This document shows positions 1-8,131 of a stretch of DNA of 64,000 bases, in pieces. The notes beneath the pieces were generated by a model. The model ran no database searches. It saw nothing but the letters and a program-made list of their open reading frames with translations, and was not told where the DNA came from. The translations under genes were made by a program, and so were the position numbers. Source of the DNA: Streptomyces pristinaespiralis (GTDB lineage: Bacteria > Actinomycetota > Actinomycetes > Streptomycetales > Streptomycetaceae); contig NZ_CP011340.1 in the NCBI RefSeq assembly GCF_001278075.1, positions 7,499,501-7,563,500 on the forward strand, read 5' to 3'. Within the stretch, counting starts at the first letter, position 1. Every line of letters begins with the position of its first letter.

Positions 1-315
1 CAGGCGCACCAGGTCCGGCTGCTGGCGGCCGAGCTCGGCGAGCACGGCATCCGCGTCAACGGCGTCAACCCAGACGGAGTCGTCCGCGGCTCGGGCATCT
101 TCGCCCACGGCTGGGGCGCCCAGCGGGCCGCCGTGTACGGCGTGGAGGAGGACAAGCTCGGCGAGTTCTACGCCCAGCGCACGCTCCTCAAGCGTGAGGT
201 GCTGCCCGAGCACGTGGCGAACGCGGTCTTCGCCCTCACCGGCGGCGACCTGTCCCACACCACCGGGCTGCACATCCCGGTGGACGCGGGCGTCGCCGCG
301 GCCTTCCTGCGCTGA
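1..315 (+). CDS. rhaD: Bifunctional rhamnulose-1-phosphate aldolase/short-chain dehydrogenase, 3' end
   Basis: The reading frame is open from base 1, so only the last 104 residues are present. They match the C-terminal end of a short-chain dehydrogenase: an ELGEHGIRVNGVNPDGVV stretch (the usual segment after the active site) and a closing TGLHIPVDAGVAAAFLR. The Asp in NPDGVV and the long FAHGWG insert are typical of actinobacterial fusions of a class II rhamnulose-1-phosphate aldolase with a lactaldehyde-type dehydrogenase, which convert rhamnulose-1-phosphate to dihydroxyacetone phosphate and oxidise or reduce the lactaldehyde. Rhamnulokinase follows 167 bases downstream on the same strand, which supports the call. 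The aldolase half lies outside the window and was not seen. Confidence 0.8.
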   Translation, partial: QAHQVRLLAAELGEHGIRVNGVNPDGVVRGSGIFAHGWGAQRAAVYGVEEDKLGEFYAQRTLLKREVLPEHVANAVFALTGGDLSHTTGLHIPVDAGVAAAFLR

Positions 316-325
316 TCCGAAGCAG

Positions 326-367
326 CCCTGATGCCGGTGCGCCCGACGCGGCGGCATCAGGGCGCAC
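326..367 (+). terminator. Two overlapping, mutually exclusive hairpins between rhaD and rhaB
   Basis: CCCTGATGCCG at 326-336 is perfectly complementary to CGGCATCAGGG at 352-362. GTGCGCCC at 337-344 is also perfectly complementary to GGGCGCAC at 360-367. The order is arm A, arm B, arm A', arm B', and A' and B' share three bases, so only one stem can form at a time. The first stem looks like a GC-rich intrinsic terminator or processing hairpin after the dehydrogenase gene. There is no U tract, which is common in Streptomyces. Function is inferred. Confidence 0.45.
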
Positions 368-482
368 CACGGGCCGGTGGTCCGATGCCGTACGGGGCTC
401 CGTCCCGTCGGCGCCGCCGGCCCGCGATGGCGTGCCCGTCCTGTTCCCCACTCGTCGCCGCGCACAGCGGAGGTACCACCAC

Positions 483-1982
483 GTGACCAGCACCCCGGCC
501 TCCTCGGGCTCTCCCTCCGCATTCGCCGCGGTCGACCTCGGGGCCACCAGCGGCAGGGTGATCCTCGGCCGAGTCGGGCCCGACTCCCTCGATCTGACCG
601 AGGCCCACCGGTTCCCCAACACCCCCGTCGTCCTGCCCGACGGGCTGCACTGGAACGTCCTCGCCCTCTTCCAGGGCACCCTCGACGGCCTGCGGGAAGC
701 CGCCCGCGCCGGCGGTGTGATCTCCGTCGGGGTGGACAGCTGGGCGGTGGACTACGGTCTCCTCGACGCCGACGGCGTCCTCCTCGGCCCTCCCTACCAC
801 TACCGGGACGACCGCACCGACCGCGCCGCCGAACGTGTGTGGCCGCGGGTCGGACCCGAGGAGCTGTACCGGACCACCGGACTGCAGCACCTGCCGTTCA
901 ACACCGTCTTCCAGCTCGCCGCCGCCGCGGACAGCGCCCAGTTGCAGGCTGCCCGCACCCTGCTGCTGATCCCGGACCTGCTGATCCACCTGCTGACCGG
1001 ATCCGTCGGAGCGGAGGCGACCAACGCCTCCACCACCGGCCTCTTCGACGCCCGCACCGGCACCTGGTCCAGGGAACTCCTCGACCGGCTGTCCATCGAC
1101 CCCGCTCTGCTGCCCCCGCTCCGCCGCCCCGGTGACCCGGCCGGCACCCTCCTTGCGCACGTCGCCGCCGCTACCGGCCTCGACGCGCGGACACCCGTGG
1201 TCACCGTCGCCTCGCACGACACCGCCTCCGCCGTCGCCGCCGTTCCGGCCACCGAGCCGAACTTCGCCTACATCTCGTGCGGCACCTGGTCCCTGGCGGG
1301 CCTCGAGCTGGAGGCCCCGGTCCTCACCGAAGCCTCCCGGGCCGCGAACTTCACCAACGAGCTGGGCGTGGACGGCACCGTCCGCTACCTCCGCAACATC
1401 ATGGGCATGTGGCTGCTGGAGGAGTGCCGCCGGACCTGGGAAAGGCAAGGCCCGTCCGCGGACCTTCCCGCGCTGCTCGCCGATGCGGCCCGCGCCGAGC
1501 CGTTCGGCGCGGTCATCGACCCGGACGACCCCGAGTTCCTCGCCCCGGGCGACATGCCGGAACGGATCCGGGACCACTGCCGCCGCACCGGCCAGCCGGT
1601 CCCGGACGGCCGAGGCGCCGTGGTCCGCTGCATCCTGGAGAGCCTGGCCCTGGCCCACCGCCGCACACTGCGCCGGGCGGCCGAACTCGCCGGTCGCGAC
1701 ATCACGCACATCCACCTCGTCGGTGGAGGCTCGCGCAACGAACTGCTCTGCCGGTTCACCGCCGACGCCACCGGACTCCCCGTCATCGCCGGTCCCACGG
1801 AAGCCACCGCCCTCGGCAACATCCTCGTTCAGGCCAGAGCGGCCGGACTGGTGTCGGACCTGGGCGCCATGCGCCGGCTCATCGCCTCCACCCAGCAGCT
1901 CAGGCGCTACACCCCGAGCGGCGACACGTCCGCCTGGGACGCGGCTGCCGCCCGGCTCGCCCCCGCCGAGGGGAACGTCTGA
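483..1982 (+). CDS. rhaB: Rhamnulokinase (FGGY family)
   Basis: A sugar kinase of 499 residues, a normal length for rhamnulokinase. It phosphorylates L-rhamnulose at C1 with ATP in the cytoplasm. The FGGY N-lobe opens with AAVDLGATSGRVILG, the phosphate-1 loop that in rhamnulokinases reads DLGA-SGR rather than the DxGT of glycerol kinases. The body carries GVDSWAVDYGLLD, YHYRDDRT, a SHDTASAVAAVP motif and an ISCGTWSL segment, all characteristic of RhaB. The C-terminal lobe has HLVGGGSRNELLCRFTADA and a PTEATALGN block. GTG at 483 is chosen because an AGCGGAGG ribosome site lies 9 bases upstream; the frame remains open back to 432 but without a comparable site. It follows the rhaD fusion gene and is probably co-transcribed or processed with it. 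Confidence 0.93.
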   Translation: MTSTPASSGSPSAFAAVDLGATSGRVILGRVGPDSLDLTEAHRFPNTPVVLPDGLHWNVLALFQGTLDGLREAARAGGVISVGVDSWAVDYGLLDADGVLLGPPYHYRDDRTDRAAERVWPRVGPEELYRTTGLQHLPFNTVFQLAAAADSAQLQAARTLLLIPDLLIHLLTGSVGAEATNASTTGLFDARTGTWSRELLDRLSIDPALLPPLRRPGDPAGTLLAHVAAATGLDARTPVVTVASHDTASAVAAVPATEPNFAYISCGTWSLAGLELEAPVLTEASRAANFTNELGVDGTVRYLRNIMGMWLLEECRRTWERQGPSADLPALLADAARAEPFGAVIDPDDPEFLAPGDMPERIRDHCRRTGQPVPDGRGAVVRCILESLALAHRRTLRRAAELAGRDITHIHLVGGGSRNELLCRFTADATGLPVIAGPTEATALGNILVQARAAGLVSDLGAMRRLIASTQQLRRYTPSGDTSAWDAAAARLAPAEGNV

Positions 1983-2045
1983 TGCTCGGTGCCGGCTTCG
2001 GCCTGCGCCGGTGCCTGTTCACCGCCTATGGCCTTCGCCTCTTTC

Positions 2046-2058
2046 ATGGTCGGACCAT
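2046..2058. promoter_or_regulatory. FadR/LldR-type operator before the GntR regulator
   Basis: ATGGTCGGACCAT is a perfect palindrome with 6-base arms around a central G. It fits the TGGT-N3-ACCA pattern known for FadR-subfamily GntR regulators such as LldR. It sits 57 bases before the regulator start. An identical core occurs before lutA (3027-3043). This implies autoregulation and joint control of the lactate operon. Confidence 0.8.
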
Positions 2059-2115
2059 AACGGAGCCGTGACATACGCTCGGACTCAACGACAAGCAGGT
2101 CCGGAAGGTGGGGCG

Positions 2116-2898
2116 ATGGCAGCCGAATGGCGTCCCGTGCGGCAGTCAAGGACACATGAGCTCGTCCTCGAGAGCATCGAGGAACGGCTGCTGTCCGGCG
2201 AGTTGAAGGCGGGCGACCGTTTGCCGCCCGAGCGCGAGCTCGCGCCTGTCCTGGGAGTGAGCAGGTCCGCGCTGCGCGAGGCCCTGCGCGTGATGGAGAC
2301 GATCGGTGTACTGGCCGCGCAGGTGGGGCGGGGCCCCGACTCCGGGGCACGCATCGTCCGCAATCCCGACGACGCCCTCGGCCGGCTGCTGCGACTGCAT
2401 CTGGCACTCGGGAGCTACGACCTCCAGGACGTGCTCGAGGCCCGGGTCGTGCTCGAGCGGTCGAGCTTCGAGGCGGCGGCGCGCTCGGCGCCCGAGGAAC
2501 CGCTCGCCGAGGCGGCGGAGATCCTCGACCGGATGCAGCGGGACGACATCGGCGTCGCGGAGTTCAACGAACTGGACACGCGCTTCCACATCCAGATCGC
2601 CCGCAGCTCCGGCAACCAGCTGATCTCCACGCTGACGTCCGCGGTCCGCGAGTCCGTGCGCACGCTGATCCTGGAGGCGGAGGAGGCGGACGGGACCTGG
2701 CCGGCGACCGCGGCCGCTCTCAACGCCGAGCACACCGAACTGCTGCGCCTGGTCCGCGCGGGAGAGGGCGCCCGAGCGGCCGACCTCGCCGAGCGCCACA
2801 TCCGCGGCTTCCACGGCAAGCTCGTGCAGGACACGGACACGGACACGGACACGGACGCGGACGCCGACACGGACACGGACGCCGACGCGGATACGTAG
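2116..2898 (+). CDS. lutR: GntR-family regulator of the FadR/LldR subgroup (lactate operon)
   Basis: A 260-residue regulator. The N-terminal winged helix-turn-helix (about residues 10-75) contains LKAGDRLPPERELAPVLGVS followed by RSALREALRVME, a standard GntR signature. The C-terminal part is an all-helical FCD ligand domain with LDTRFHIQIARSSGN and an AEHTELLRLV helix, where the metal-binding Asp and His residues of FCD proteins lie. ATG 2116 follows a GGAAGGTGGGGCG ribosome site. It precedes lutABC, and the same palindrome lies before both transcripts, so it is very probably the lactate-responsive repressor; the ligand is inferred. Oddity: the last 22 residues or so are an acidic Asp-Thr/Asp-Ala tail encoded by a 6-base repeat, absent from typical members. 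Confidence 0.85.
   Translation: MAAEWRPVRQSRTHELVLESIEERLLSGELKAGDRLPPERELAPVLGVSRSALREALRVMETIGVLAAQVGRGPDSGARIVRNPDDALGRLLRLHLALGSYDLQDVLEARVVLERSSFEAAARSAPEEPLAEAAEILDRMQRDDIGVAEFNELDTRFHIQIARSSGNQLISTLTSAVRESVRTLILEAEEADGTWPATAAALNAEHTELLRLVRAGEGARAADLAERHIRGFHGKLVQDTDTDTDTDADADTDTDADADT
2829..2894 (+). repeat. Hexanucleotide repeat encoding an Asp-Thr tail
   Basis: About eleven tandem copies of GACACG and close variants (GACGCG, GACGCC) fill the 3' end of the regulator gene and are translated as alternating Asp-Thr and Asp-Ala. The unit length is a multiple of three, so copy-number change would keep the frame. Such a run is prone to slippage and may vary between strains. Confidence 0.85.
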
Positions 2899-3026
2899 AC
2901 GCGGACCGGGGGCCGGAGGCGGAGCAGCAAGCCGCGCCGATCCGCCGGCCCGGAGCGCGCCCGACGCACACCACGCACGGGACCGAAACGGTCCACTGCC
3001 AAAGACCAATTTGTGGATTGTCGTTA

Positions 3027-3043
3027 GTATGGTCGGACCATAC
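3027..3043. promoter_or_regulatory. FadR/LldR-type operator before lutA
   Basis: GTATGGTCGGACCATAC is a perfect palindrome with 8-base arms. Its 13-base core is identical to the site at 2046-2058. It ends 20 bases before the lutA start, overlapping the likely transcription start, as expected for a repressor operator. The region is AT-rich compared with its surroundings (a TTGTGGATTGTCGTTAG stretch lies just before it), consistent with a promoter. Confidence 0.85.
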
Positions 3044-3063
3044 GAGATCGTGGAGGCCCTCCC

Positions 3064-3831
3064 GTGCGAATCGGACTCTTCGCCACCTGCCTCGGAGACA
3101 CACTCTTCCCCGACGCGGTGAAAGCCACCGCGCTGCTGCTCACCCGGCTCGGCCATGAGCTGGTCTTCCCGCCGGGGCAGACCTGCTGCGGGCAGATGCA
3201 CGTGAACACGGGCTATCAGCGGGAGCCGGTCCCGCTCGTGCGGAACTTCACGGAGCAGTTCGGCGACAGCTCCATCGAGGCCGTGGTCATGCCCTCGGGC
3301 TCGTGTGCCGGTTCCGTACGGCACCAGCACGAGATCATCGCCGAGCGCTACGGGGACGCGGCGCTGCGGTCCGGTGTCGCCGGCGTCAAGGCCAAGACGT
3401 ACGAGCTGTCCGAGCTGCTGGTCGACGTGCTCGATGTCGTGGACGTCGGCGCCTACTTCCCGCACCGGGTCACCTACCACCCCACCTGCCACTCCCTGCG
3501 CATGCTGCGCGTCGGCGACAAGCCGCTGCGGCTGCTGCGCGCCGTCGACGGCATCGACCTGGTGGAACTGCCCGAGGCGGACGCGTGCTGCGGCTTCGGC
3601 GGCACGTTCGCCGTGAAGAACGCCGAGACCTCGACCGCGATGCTCGGCGACAAAGTGGCGGCGGTGACCGGCACGGGCGCGGCCGTCTGCACGGCGGGCG
3701 ACTCCTCGTGCCTCATGCACATCGGGGGCGGGCTCTCCCGCATCAAGGCCGGGACCACGACCCTGCACCTCGCCCAGATCCTCGCCGCCACCCGTACCTC
3801 GCCGTACCCCCTGACGGAGGTCGCACGATGA
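3064..3831 (+). CDS. lutA: LutA-type iron-sulfur oxidoreductase subunit (lactate utilisation)
   Basis: A 255-residue protein with the duplicated cysteine-rich CCG domain. The first copy has TCCGQMHVNTG and MPSGSCAGSVR; the second has YHPTCHSLRML and DACCGFGGTFAVK. These cysteines are thought to hold an unusual iron-sulfur cluster, as in heterodisulfide reductase and glycolate oxidase subunits. In Bacillus LutABC, the three cytoplasmic proteins together oxidise L-lactate to pyruvate. The GTG start has a GGAGG site about 9 bases upstream. The stop overlaps the start of lutB by four bases (ATGA), indicating translational coupling. The length matches the family. Confidence 0.93.
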   Translation: MRIGLFATCLGDTLFPDAVKATALLLTRLGHELVFPPGQTCCGQMHVNTGYQREPVPLVRNFTEQFGDSSIEAVVMPSGSCAGSVRHQHEIIAERYGDAALRSGVAGVKAKTYELSELLVDVLDVVDVGAYFPHRVTYHPTCHSLRMLRVGDKPLRLLRAVDGIDLVELPEADACCGFGGTFAVKNAETSTAMLGDKVAAVTGTGAAVCTAGDSSCLMHIGGGLSRIKAGTTTLHLAQILAATRTSPYPLTEVAR

Positions 3832-5429
3832 GTCGCAGCACCTTTCTCGGCATGCCCGCCACGCCGCCCCGCGCGCCGTACGGCGAGGGAAACCTGCGCG
3901 GGGAGCAGACGTTCCCGAAGGCCGCGCACGGCGAACTGCGCAACGAGCAGCTGCGCGGGAACCTGCGCAAGGCCACCCACACCATCCGCGCCAAGCGGAT
4001 CGCCGTCACGGCGGAGCTCGACGACTGGGAGCAGCTGCGGGACGCGGGCTCCGCGATCAAGACCGACACGATGAACCGACTCCCCGAACTGCTCGAGCAG
4101 TTGGAGGAGAAGGTCACGGAGGCGGGCGGCACGGTCCACTGGGCGCGGGACGCGGCCGAGGCCAACGCGATCGTGACCCGCCTGATCGCCGCCACCGGCA
4201 GCGAGGAGGTCATCAAGGTCAAGTCGATGGCCACACAGGAGATCGGCCTCAACGAGCACCTGGCCGAGCACGGCATCACCGCCCACGAGACCGACCTCGC
4301 CGAGCTGATCGTGCAGCTCGCGGACGACAAGCCGTCGCACATCCTGGTGCCGGCCATCCACCGCAACCGGGACGAGATCCGCGACATCTTCCTCAAGGAG
4401 ATCCCCGGGGTCGATCCGAAGCTCGACTCCGTACCGGCTCATCTCGCGGCGGCGGCACGGGCCTACCTGCGCGAGAAGTTCATGACCACCAAGGTCGCCG
4501 TCTCCGGGGCGAACTTCGGCATCGCGGAGACCGGCACCCTCTCCGTCGTCGAGTCCGAGGGCAACGGCCGGATGTGCCTCACCCTGCCGGACACCCTGAT
4601 CACCGTCATGGGCATCGAGAAGGTACTGCCGCGCCACCAGGACCTGGAGGTCTTCTTCCAGCTCCTGCCGCGCTCCTCCACCGGCGAGCGCATGAACCCG
4701 TACACCTCGCTGTGGACGGGCGTCACGCCCGGGGACGGCCCGCAGGACTTCCACCTGGTGCTCCTCGACAACGGCCGCACCGCCGCACTCGCCGACGCCG
4801 TCGGCCGCGAGGCGCTCAACTGCATCCGCTGCTCGGCCTGTCTGAACGTCTGCCCCGTGTACGAGCGGGCCGGCGGGCACGCGTACGGGTCGACGTACCC
4901 CGGCCCGATCGGGGCCGTGCTCACCCCGCAGCTGGCCGGCATGCACGAGGCGAAGAATGACCCCAACTCCTCCCTGCCGTACGCCTCCAGCCTCTGCGGT
5001 GCGTGCTTCGACGCCTGCCCGGTGAAGATCGACATCCCGTCGCTCCTCGTGGAGCTGCGCCATCAGCACACCGAGCAGTCGGGCAGGACGGCGGAGAAGA
5101 TCGCCATGAAGGCCGCCGCCGGCGTGATGGCCCGGCCGGGCCTCTACACCTCCGCACAGAAGGCCGCCCGCCTCGGCCGGATCGCCGCCGGACGGGACGG
5201 GAAGATCTCGCGTCTGCCTCCGCCGTTCAGCGGCTGGAGCGACAGCCGGGACACCCCGGCGCCCCCCAAGGAGACCTTCCGCGCATGGCTGGCCTCCGCC
5301 GAGGGCGCGAACGCGCTGCGCGCGGAGGCGGAAGACGCGGAGAACCACGCGGCCCGACCCCGCCCGGCGCAGGACCGCGCAGAACAGGACCCGTTGACCG
5401 GGCACGACTCGACCGAGGAGCAGCGATGA
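3828..5429 (+). CDS. lutB: LutB-type iron-sulfur protein with LUD and ferredoxin-like domains
   Basis: A 533-residue protein. The N-terminal two thirds form a LUD domain (EVIKVKSMATQEIGLNEHL, VSGANFGIAETGTLSVVESEGN). The next part carries two 4Fe-4S motifs, CIRCSACLNVCPVYE and CGACFDACPVKIDIP. It is expected to relay electrons in the lactate-oxidising Lut complex. The ATG overlaps the lutA stop and its own stop overlaps the lutC start, each by four bases. About 30-40 residues at the C-terminus are rich in Ala, Glu and Arg and look disordered. Confidence 0.93.
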   Translation: MSRSTFLGMPATPPRAPYGEGNLRGEQTFPKAAHGELRNEQLRGNLRKATHTIRAKRIAVTAELDDWEQLRDAGSAIKTDTMNRLPELLEQLEEKVTEAGGTVHWARDAAEANAIVTRLIAATGSEEVIKVKSMATQEIGLNEHLAEHGITAHETDLAELIVQLADDKPSHILVPAIHRNRDEIRDIFLKEIPGVDPKLDSVPAHLAAAARAYLREKFMTTKVAVSGANFGIAETGTLSVVESEGNGRMCLTLPDTLITVMGIEKVLPRHQDLEVFFQLLPRSSTGERMNPYTSLWTGVTPGDGPQDFHLVLLDNGRTAALADAVGREALNCIRCSACLNVCPVYERAGGHAYGSTYPGPIGAVLTPQLAGMHEAKNDPNSSLPYASSLCGACFDACPVKIDIPSLLVELRHQHTEQSGRTAEKIAMKAAAGVMARPGLYTSAQKAARLGRIAAGRDGKISRLPPPFSGWSDSRDTPAPPKETFRAWLASAEGANALRAEAEDAENHAARPRPAQDRAEQDPLTGHDSTEEQR

Positions 5430-6055
5430 GCGCACGAGAGACGGTTCTCGGCCGCGTCCGGGACGCCCTGACGCTCGCCCCGAAGCCGCCCGTCACGGTG
5501 CCGAGGGCCTACCGCACCGGCACCACCCTGCCCGACCGGGAGCGCCTCGCGCTGTTCACCGACCGGCTGGTGGACTACAAGGCTCAGGTCCACCCGTGCA
5601 CCGCGGCCGGCACCGCCGAGACCCTCGCGCGCGTGCTGCGCGAGCGCGGCGCCCGCACCGTCGGCGTACCGGCGGGGCTCGACCGGTCGTGGCTCGCCGC
5701 CTTCGACGGCACGGTCCAGGTGGACTCTGCCGACATCCCGGCACCCCGCCTGGACGCGCTGGACGGCGTGGTGACTGCCTCGGCGGTGGCGTGCGCCGAG
5801 ACCGGCACCATCTTCCTGGACGGCTCGGCCGACCAGGGCAGACGGGCCCTGTCCCTCGTGCCCGACCTGCATGTCTGCGTGGTCGACCTGTCCGCCGTCG
5901 AGGTCGGCGTCCCGGACGCCCTGGCCCGCCTGGTGCCGGCCCGGCCCACGACCCTGATCAGCGGCCCGTCCGCGACCTCCGACATCGAACTGGAGCGCGT
6001 GGAGGGGGTGCACGGGCCGCGCATGCTCGACGTGGTGATCAGGACGGACGTCTAG
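5426..6055 (+). CDS. lutC: LutC-type LUD-domain protein (lactate utilisation)
   Basis: A 209-residue protein consisting mainly of one LUD domain. Family features are the N-terminal RETVLGRVRDAL helix, VTASAVACAETGTIFLDGS and the closing ISGPSATSDIELERVEGVHGP. It is the third component of the LutABC lactate-oxidation system. The start ATG overlaps the lutB stop by four bases, with a GAGGAG ribosome site just upstream. It is the last gene of the operon, and nothing beyond its stop suggests further members. Confidence 0.92.
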   Translation: MSARETVLGRVRDALTLAPKPPVTVPRAYRTGTTLPDRERLALFTDRLVDYKAQVHPCTAAGTAETLARVLRERGARTVGVPAGLDRSWLAAFDGTVQVDSADIPAPRLDALDGVVTASAVACAETGTIFLDGSADQGRRALSLVPDLHVCVVDLSAVEVGVPDALARLVPARPTTLISGPSATSDIELERVEGVHGPRMLDVVIRTDV

Positions 6056-6148
6056 GCCTGTCCACCGGACCATTGGTGTCGGGCAGGTTCGGAGGTGATG
6101 ACTGCCGTCGGATCTCGCCGCGAAACGGGGGTGTGGAACGATCGAGAG

Positions 6149-6592
6149 ATGACCGGGACAAGCGGTGAAGACGGGCGAGCCATCAGGCGCGACACCGAAC
6201 GGGTCGTCAACGAGGTCGCGCAACAGCTCCGCACGCTGGACGACGGGACCGCCTGGTTCACCGCCCTCCCCCCGGCAGGCCGGGCGGCGGTGCTGCAGGA
6301 AGTCGCCGGCTATGCGATGCAAGCGCACATCACGACGGCGGACGGCCACGGGGGAGTTGCCCGGTCCGGGGTGAAGCCCACGGCCAACCCCTCGGTGATG
6401 ATCTGCATGGACCCACCCCGCTACGGGTTCGCAGCCCTCCCCTCCGACGAACACGTCAAAGCGTTCCGTGTCCTCGTCCCGGTGTTCTCCGTCGCCGACG
6501 CCCGCCGCAGGCAGACGTACGGCAAAGGCACTTGCCGACATGCATGGCACAACCTGGTTCCCGCAGCCGAGGGGCCGCAGCGGCAGGAGTGA
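6149..6592 (+). CDS. DUF5958-family protein
   Basis: A 147-residue protein of unknown function. It shows the pattern I associate with DUF5958 proteins of Streptomyces: NEVAQQLRTLDDGTAWF near the N-terminus, GYAMQAHITTADG in the middle, a short VKPTANPSVMI block, and a C-terminal DEHVKAFRVLVPVFSVADA followed by RRRQ. No catalytic motif, signal peptide or membrane segment is visible. ATG 6149 is preferred because the resemblance begins after it; the frame is open to an earlier ATG at 6095, which would add 18 residues. It stands alone, 93 bases after lutC on the same strand. Confidence 0.65.
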   Translation: MTGTSGEDGRAIRRDTERVVNEVAQQLRTLDDGTAWFTALPPAGRAAVLQEVAGYAMQAHITTADGHGGVARSGVKPTANPSVMICMDPPRYGFAALPSDEHVKAFRVLVPVFSVADARRRQTYGKGTCRHAWHNLVPAAEGPQRQE

Positions 6593-6870
6593 CCGAGCCC
6601 TGACGTCTGCCTCAAGCTGAACGGGCGGGGCGACGCCGGCGTCGACTCGGTGAAATCGAGGGCTCGGAACCATCGGTGAGAGGGGGCGCAAACGGTCTCC
6701 ACAGGCCTTCCGCCGCCCTCGGGCCGCCGGGCAGGGGTCCCGGGCGGGCCGACTCCCGACAGCCACTCACCCGGCCGCCCACACCCTCGACGAACGGGCG
6801 CTGACCTGGTGTTTTCTGGTCGTCCGCCTAGGCTGGGGGCTTCGCTGGACACCCACCGCAGGGGGACTTC

Positions 6871-8046
6871 ATGAGCGACGCCGCCCACATGTACGACGCC
6901 ACCCACATCGAGGTGCTCGAAGGGTTGGAGGTCGTTCGGAAACGGCCTGGGATGTGGGTCGGTTCGACCGGTGAACGCGGCCTGCACCAGATGGTCTTCG
7001 AGGTGGTCGGCCGGGCGGTGAACGAGAACGTGGCCGGTCGCGCCGGCTCCGTCGCCGTGGCTCTCATGCCTGACGGCGAGGTCCGTGTCACCGACGACGG
7101 GCCGGGCGTCCCCGCCGAAGCCGTCGGAGAAGCTGTCGGGCCCTGCCTCGAAGACATGCTGACGCGTATTCATGCCCAGCAGGATGCGGGCGGCCGCCGA
7201 GCCATAGCCGTGAGCCCTCTCGGTAACGGACTGGGGCTGGGCGTCCCCAACGCCCTGGCGAGCAGCCTGACGGCGGAGGTGCGGCGCGACGGGGTCCGCT
7301 GGGTCCAGGTGTACGCCAGCGGTGTCGCGGTCGGCCCGCCCACCGCGGCGGGACCGGCGGTGGGAAGCGGGATCACCCTCGCCTTCCGGCCCGACGCCGG
7401 CATCTTCGAGACAGTGGAGTGCTCGTTCGACGTGCTGGCGGAACGCTTCAGGGAGCTGGCCTTCCTCAACAGGGGCCTGGACATCTCGCTTTCCGACGAG
7501 CGCTCTGCGGGCGAATGCCGGTCGGAACGGTTCCACTCGCCCGGCGGGACACGCGACTTCGTCCTCCTCCTCGGGGAAGGGCGCGGTACCGGGGCCCTCG
7601 TCCAAACGGACGTCATCGGCTTCGAGCGGGAGGACCCGCGGATGGCGGGGGCGGTGGAGGTGGCCCTCCAGTGGCGCGACTCCGACGAGGAACGGGTCCG
7701 CACCTACGCCAACAGCCGGCCGACACCCGAAGGCGGCACGCACGCGGAGGGTTTCCGCGACGGGGTGGCAGCCGCGGTCAACGCGTACGCGCGGCAGCGA
7801 CGACTGCTCACGTCGGCGGACGCCGACCTCGGCGCCGACCGCATCGGCAAGGGACTCACGGCGGTCGTGTCCGTGAAGCTGGACCAGCCCGGGTTCCGTG
7901 GCGCCACGTGCGCCGAGCTGGACAACACCGAAGCGCGCTTCGGTGTCGAGGAAGCGGTCCGGGAACACCTTGGGATATGGCTGGAGCGGCATCCGGAGCA
8001 GGCCGCGGCCGTCATCGGCCGGAGGCGGGCCGGCGGTGGCCGCTGA
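6871..8046 (+). CDS. GyrB ATPase-domain paralogue without TOPRIM and with altered ATP-site residues
   Basis: A 391-residue protein that matches only the N-terminal ATPase and transducer part of DNA gyrase B, ending where GyrB would continue into TOPRIM. IEVLEGLEVVRKRPGMWVGS and GLHQMVFEVV are clearly GyrB, and the transducer keeps GGTHAEGFRDGV and GLTAVVSVKLDQPGF. Compared with E. coli GyrB, the catalytic Glu42 is kept (Glu44), but the Mg-binding Asn46 is Arg48, Arg76 is Pro78, the GGLHGVG lid has become PLGNGLGLG, and the Gln-Thr-Lys loop (335-337) is Ala-Thr-Cys (345-347). It is therefore unlikely to hydrolyse ATP normally and cannot be a topoisomerase. A CAGGGGGACTTC ribosome site precedes the ATG. 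Role unknown; it may bind gyrase subunits, nucleotide or a GyrB inhibitor. Confidence 0.85.
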   Translation: MSDAAHMYDATHIEVLEGLEVVRKRPGMWVGSTGERGLHQMVFEVVGRAVNENVAGRAGSVAVALMPDGEVRVTDDGPGVPAEAVGEAVGPCLEDMLTRIHAQQDAGGRRAIAVSPLGNGLGLGVPNALASSLTAEVRRDGVRWVQVYASGVAVGPPTAAGPAVGSGITLAFRPDAGIFETVECSFDVLAERFRELAFLNRGLDISLSDERSAGECRSERFHSPGGTRDFVLLLGEGRGTGALVQTDVIGFEREDPRMAGAVEVALQWRDSDEERVRTYANSRPTPEGGTHAEGFRDGVAAAVNAYARQRRLLTSADADLGADRIGKGLTAVVSVKLDQPGFRGATCAELDNTEARFGVEEAVREHLGIWLERHPEQAAAVIGRRRAGGGR

Positions 8047-8131
8047 TCTTCGGTGCCTCCCGGTGGGCCTCCCACCGAGGCGACCGCCTATTTGTTTGCT
8101 GCCGCTCGGCCCGGTCGGACAAGAAGCCTGC

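Noticed and set aside
326..367. H-type pseudoknot from the A-B-A'-B' stems
   Set aside because: The loops crossing the stems would have no free bases and arms overlap by up to three bases, so both stems cannot form together; alternative hairpins are the better reading.
357..1715. A 452-codon open frame on the minus strand opposite rhamnulokinase
   Set aside because: It is an antisense shadow caused by GC-rich codons; the translation is low-complexity Gly/Val/Arg sequence with no resemblance to a protein, while the plus-strand kinase is complete.
2829..2894. CRISPR-like array
   Set aside because: The repeat unit is six bases without spacers and is translated as part of the regulator.
6871..8046. 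A functional second gyrase or topoisomerase IV B subunit
   Set aside because: There is no TOPRIM domain, no adjacent gyrA/parC-like gene, and several ATP-contact residues are replaced.
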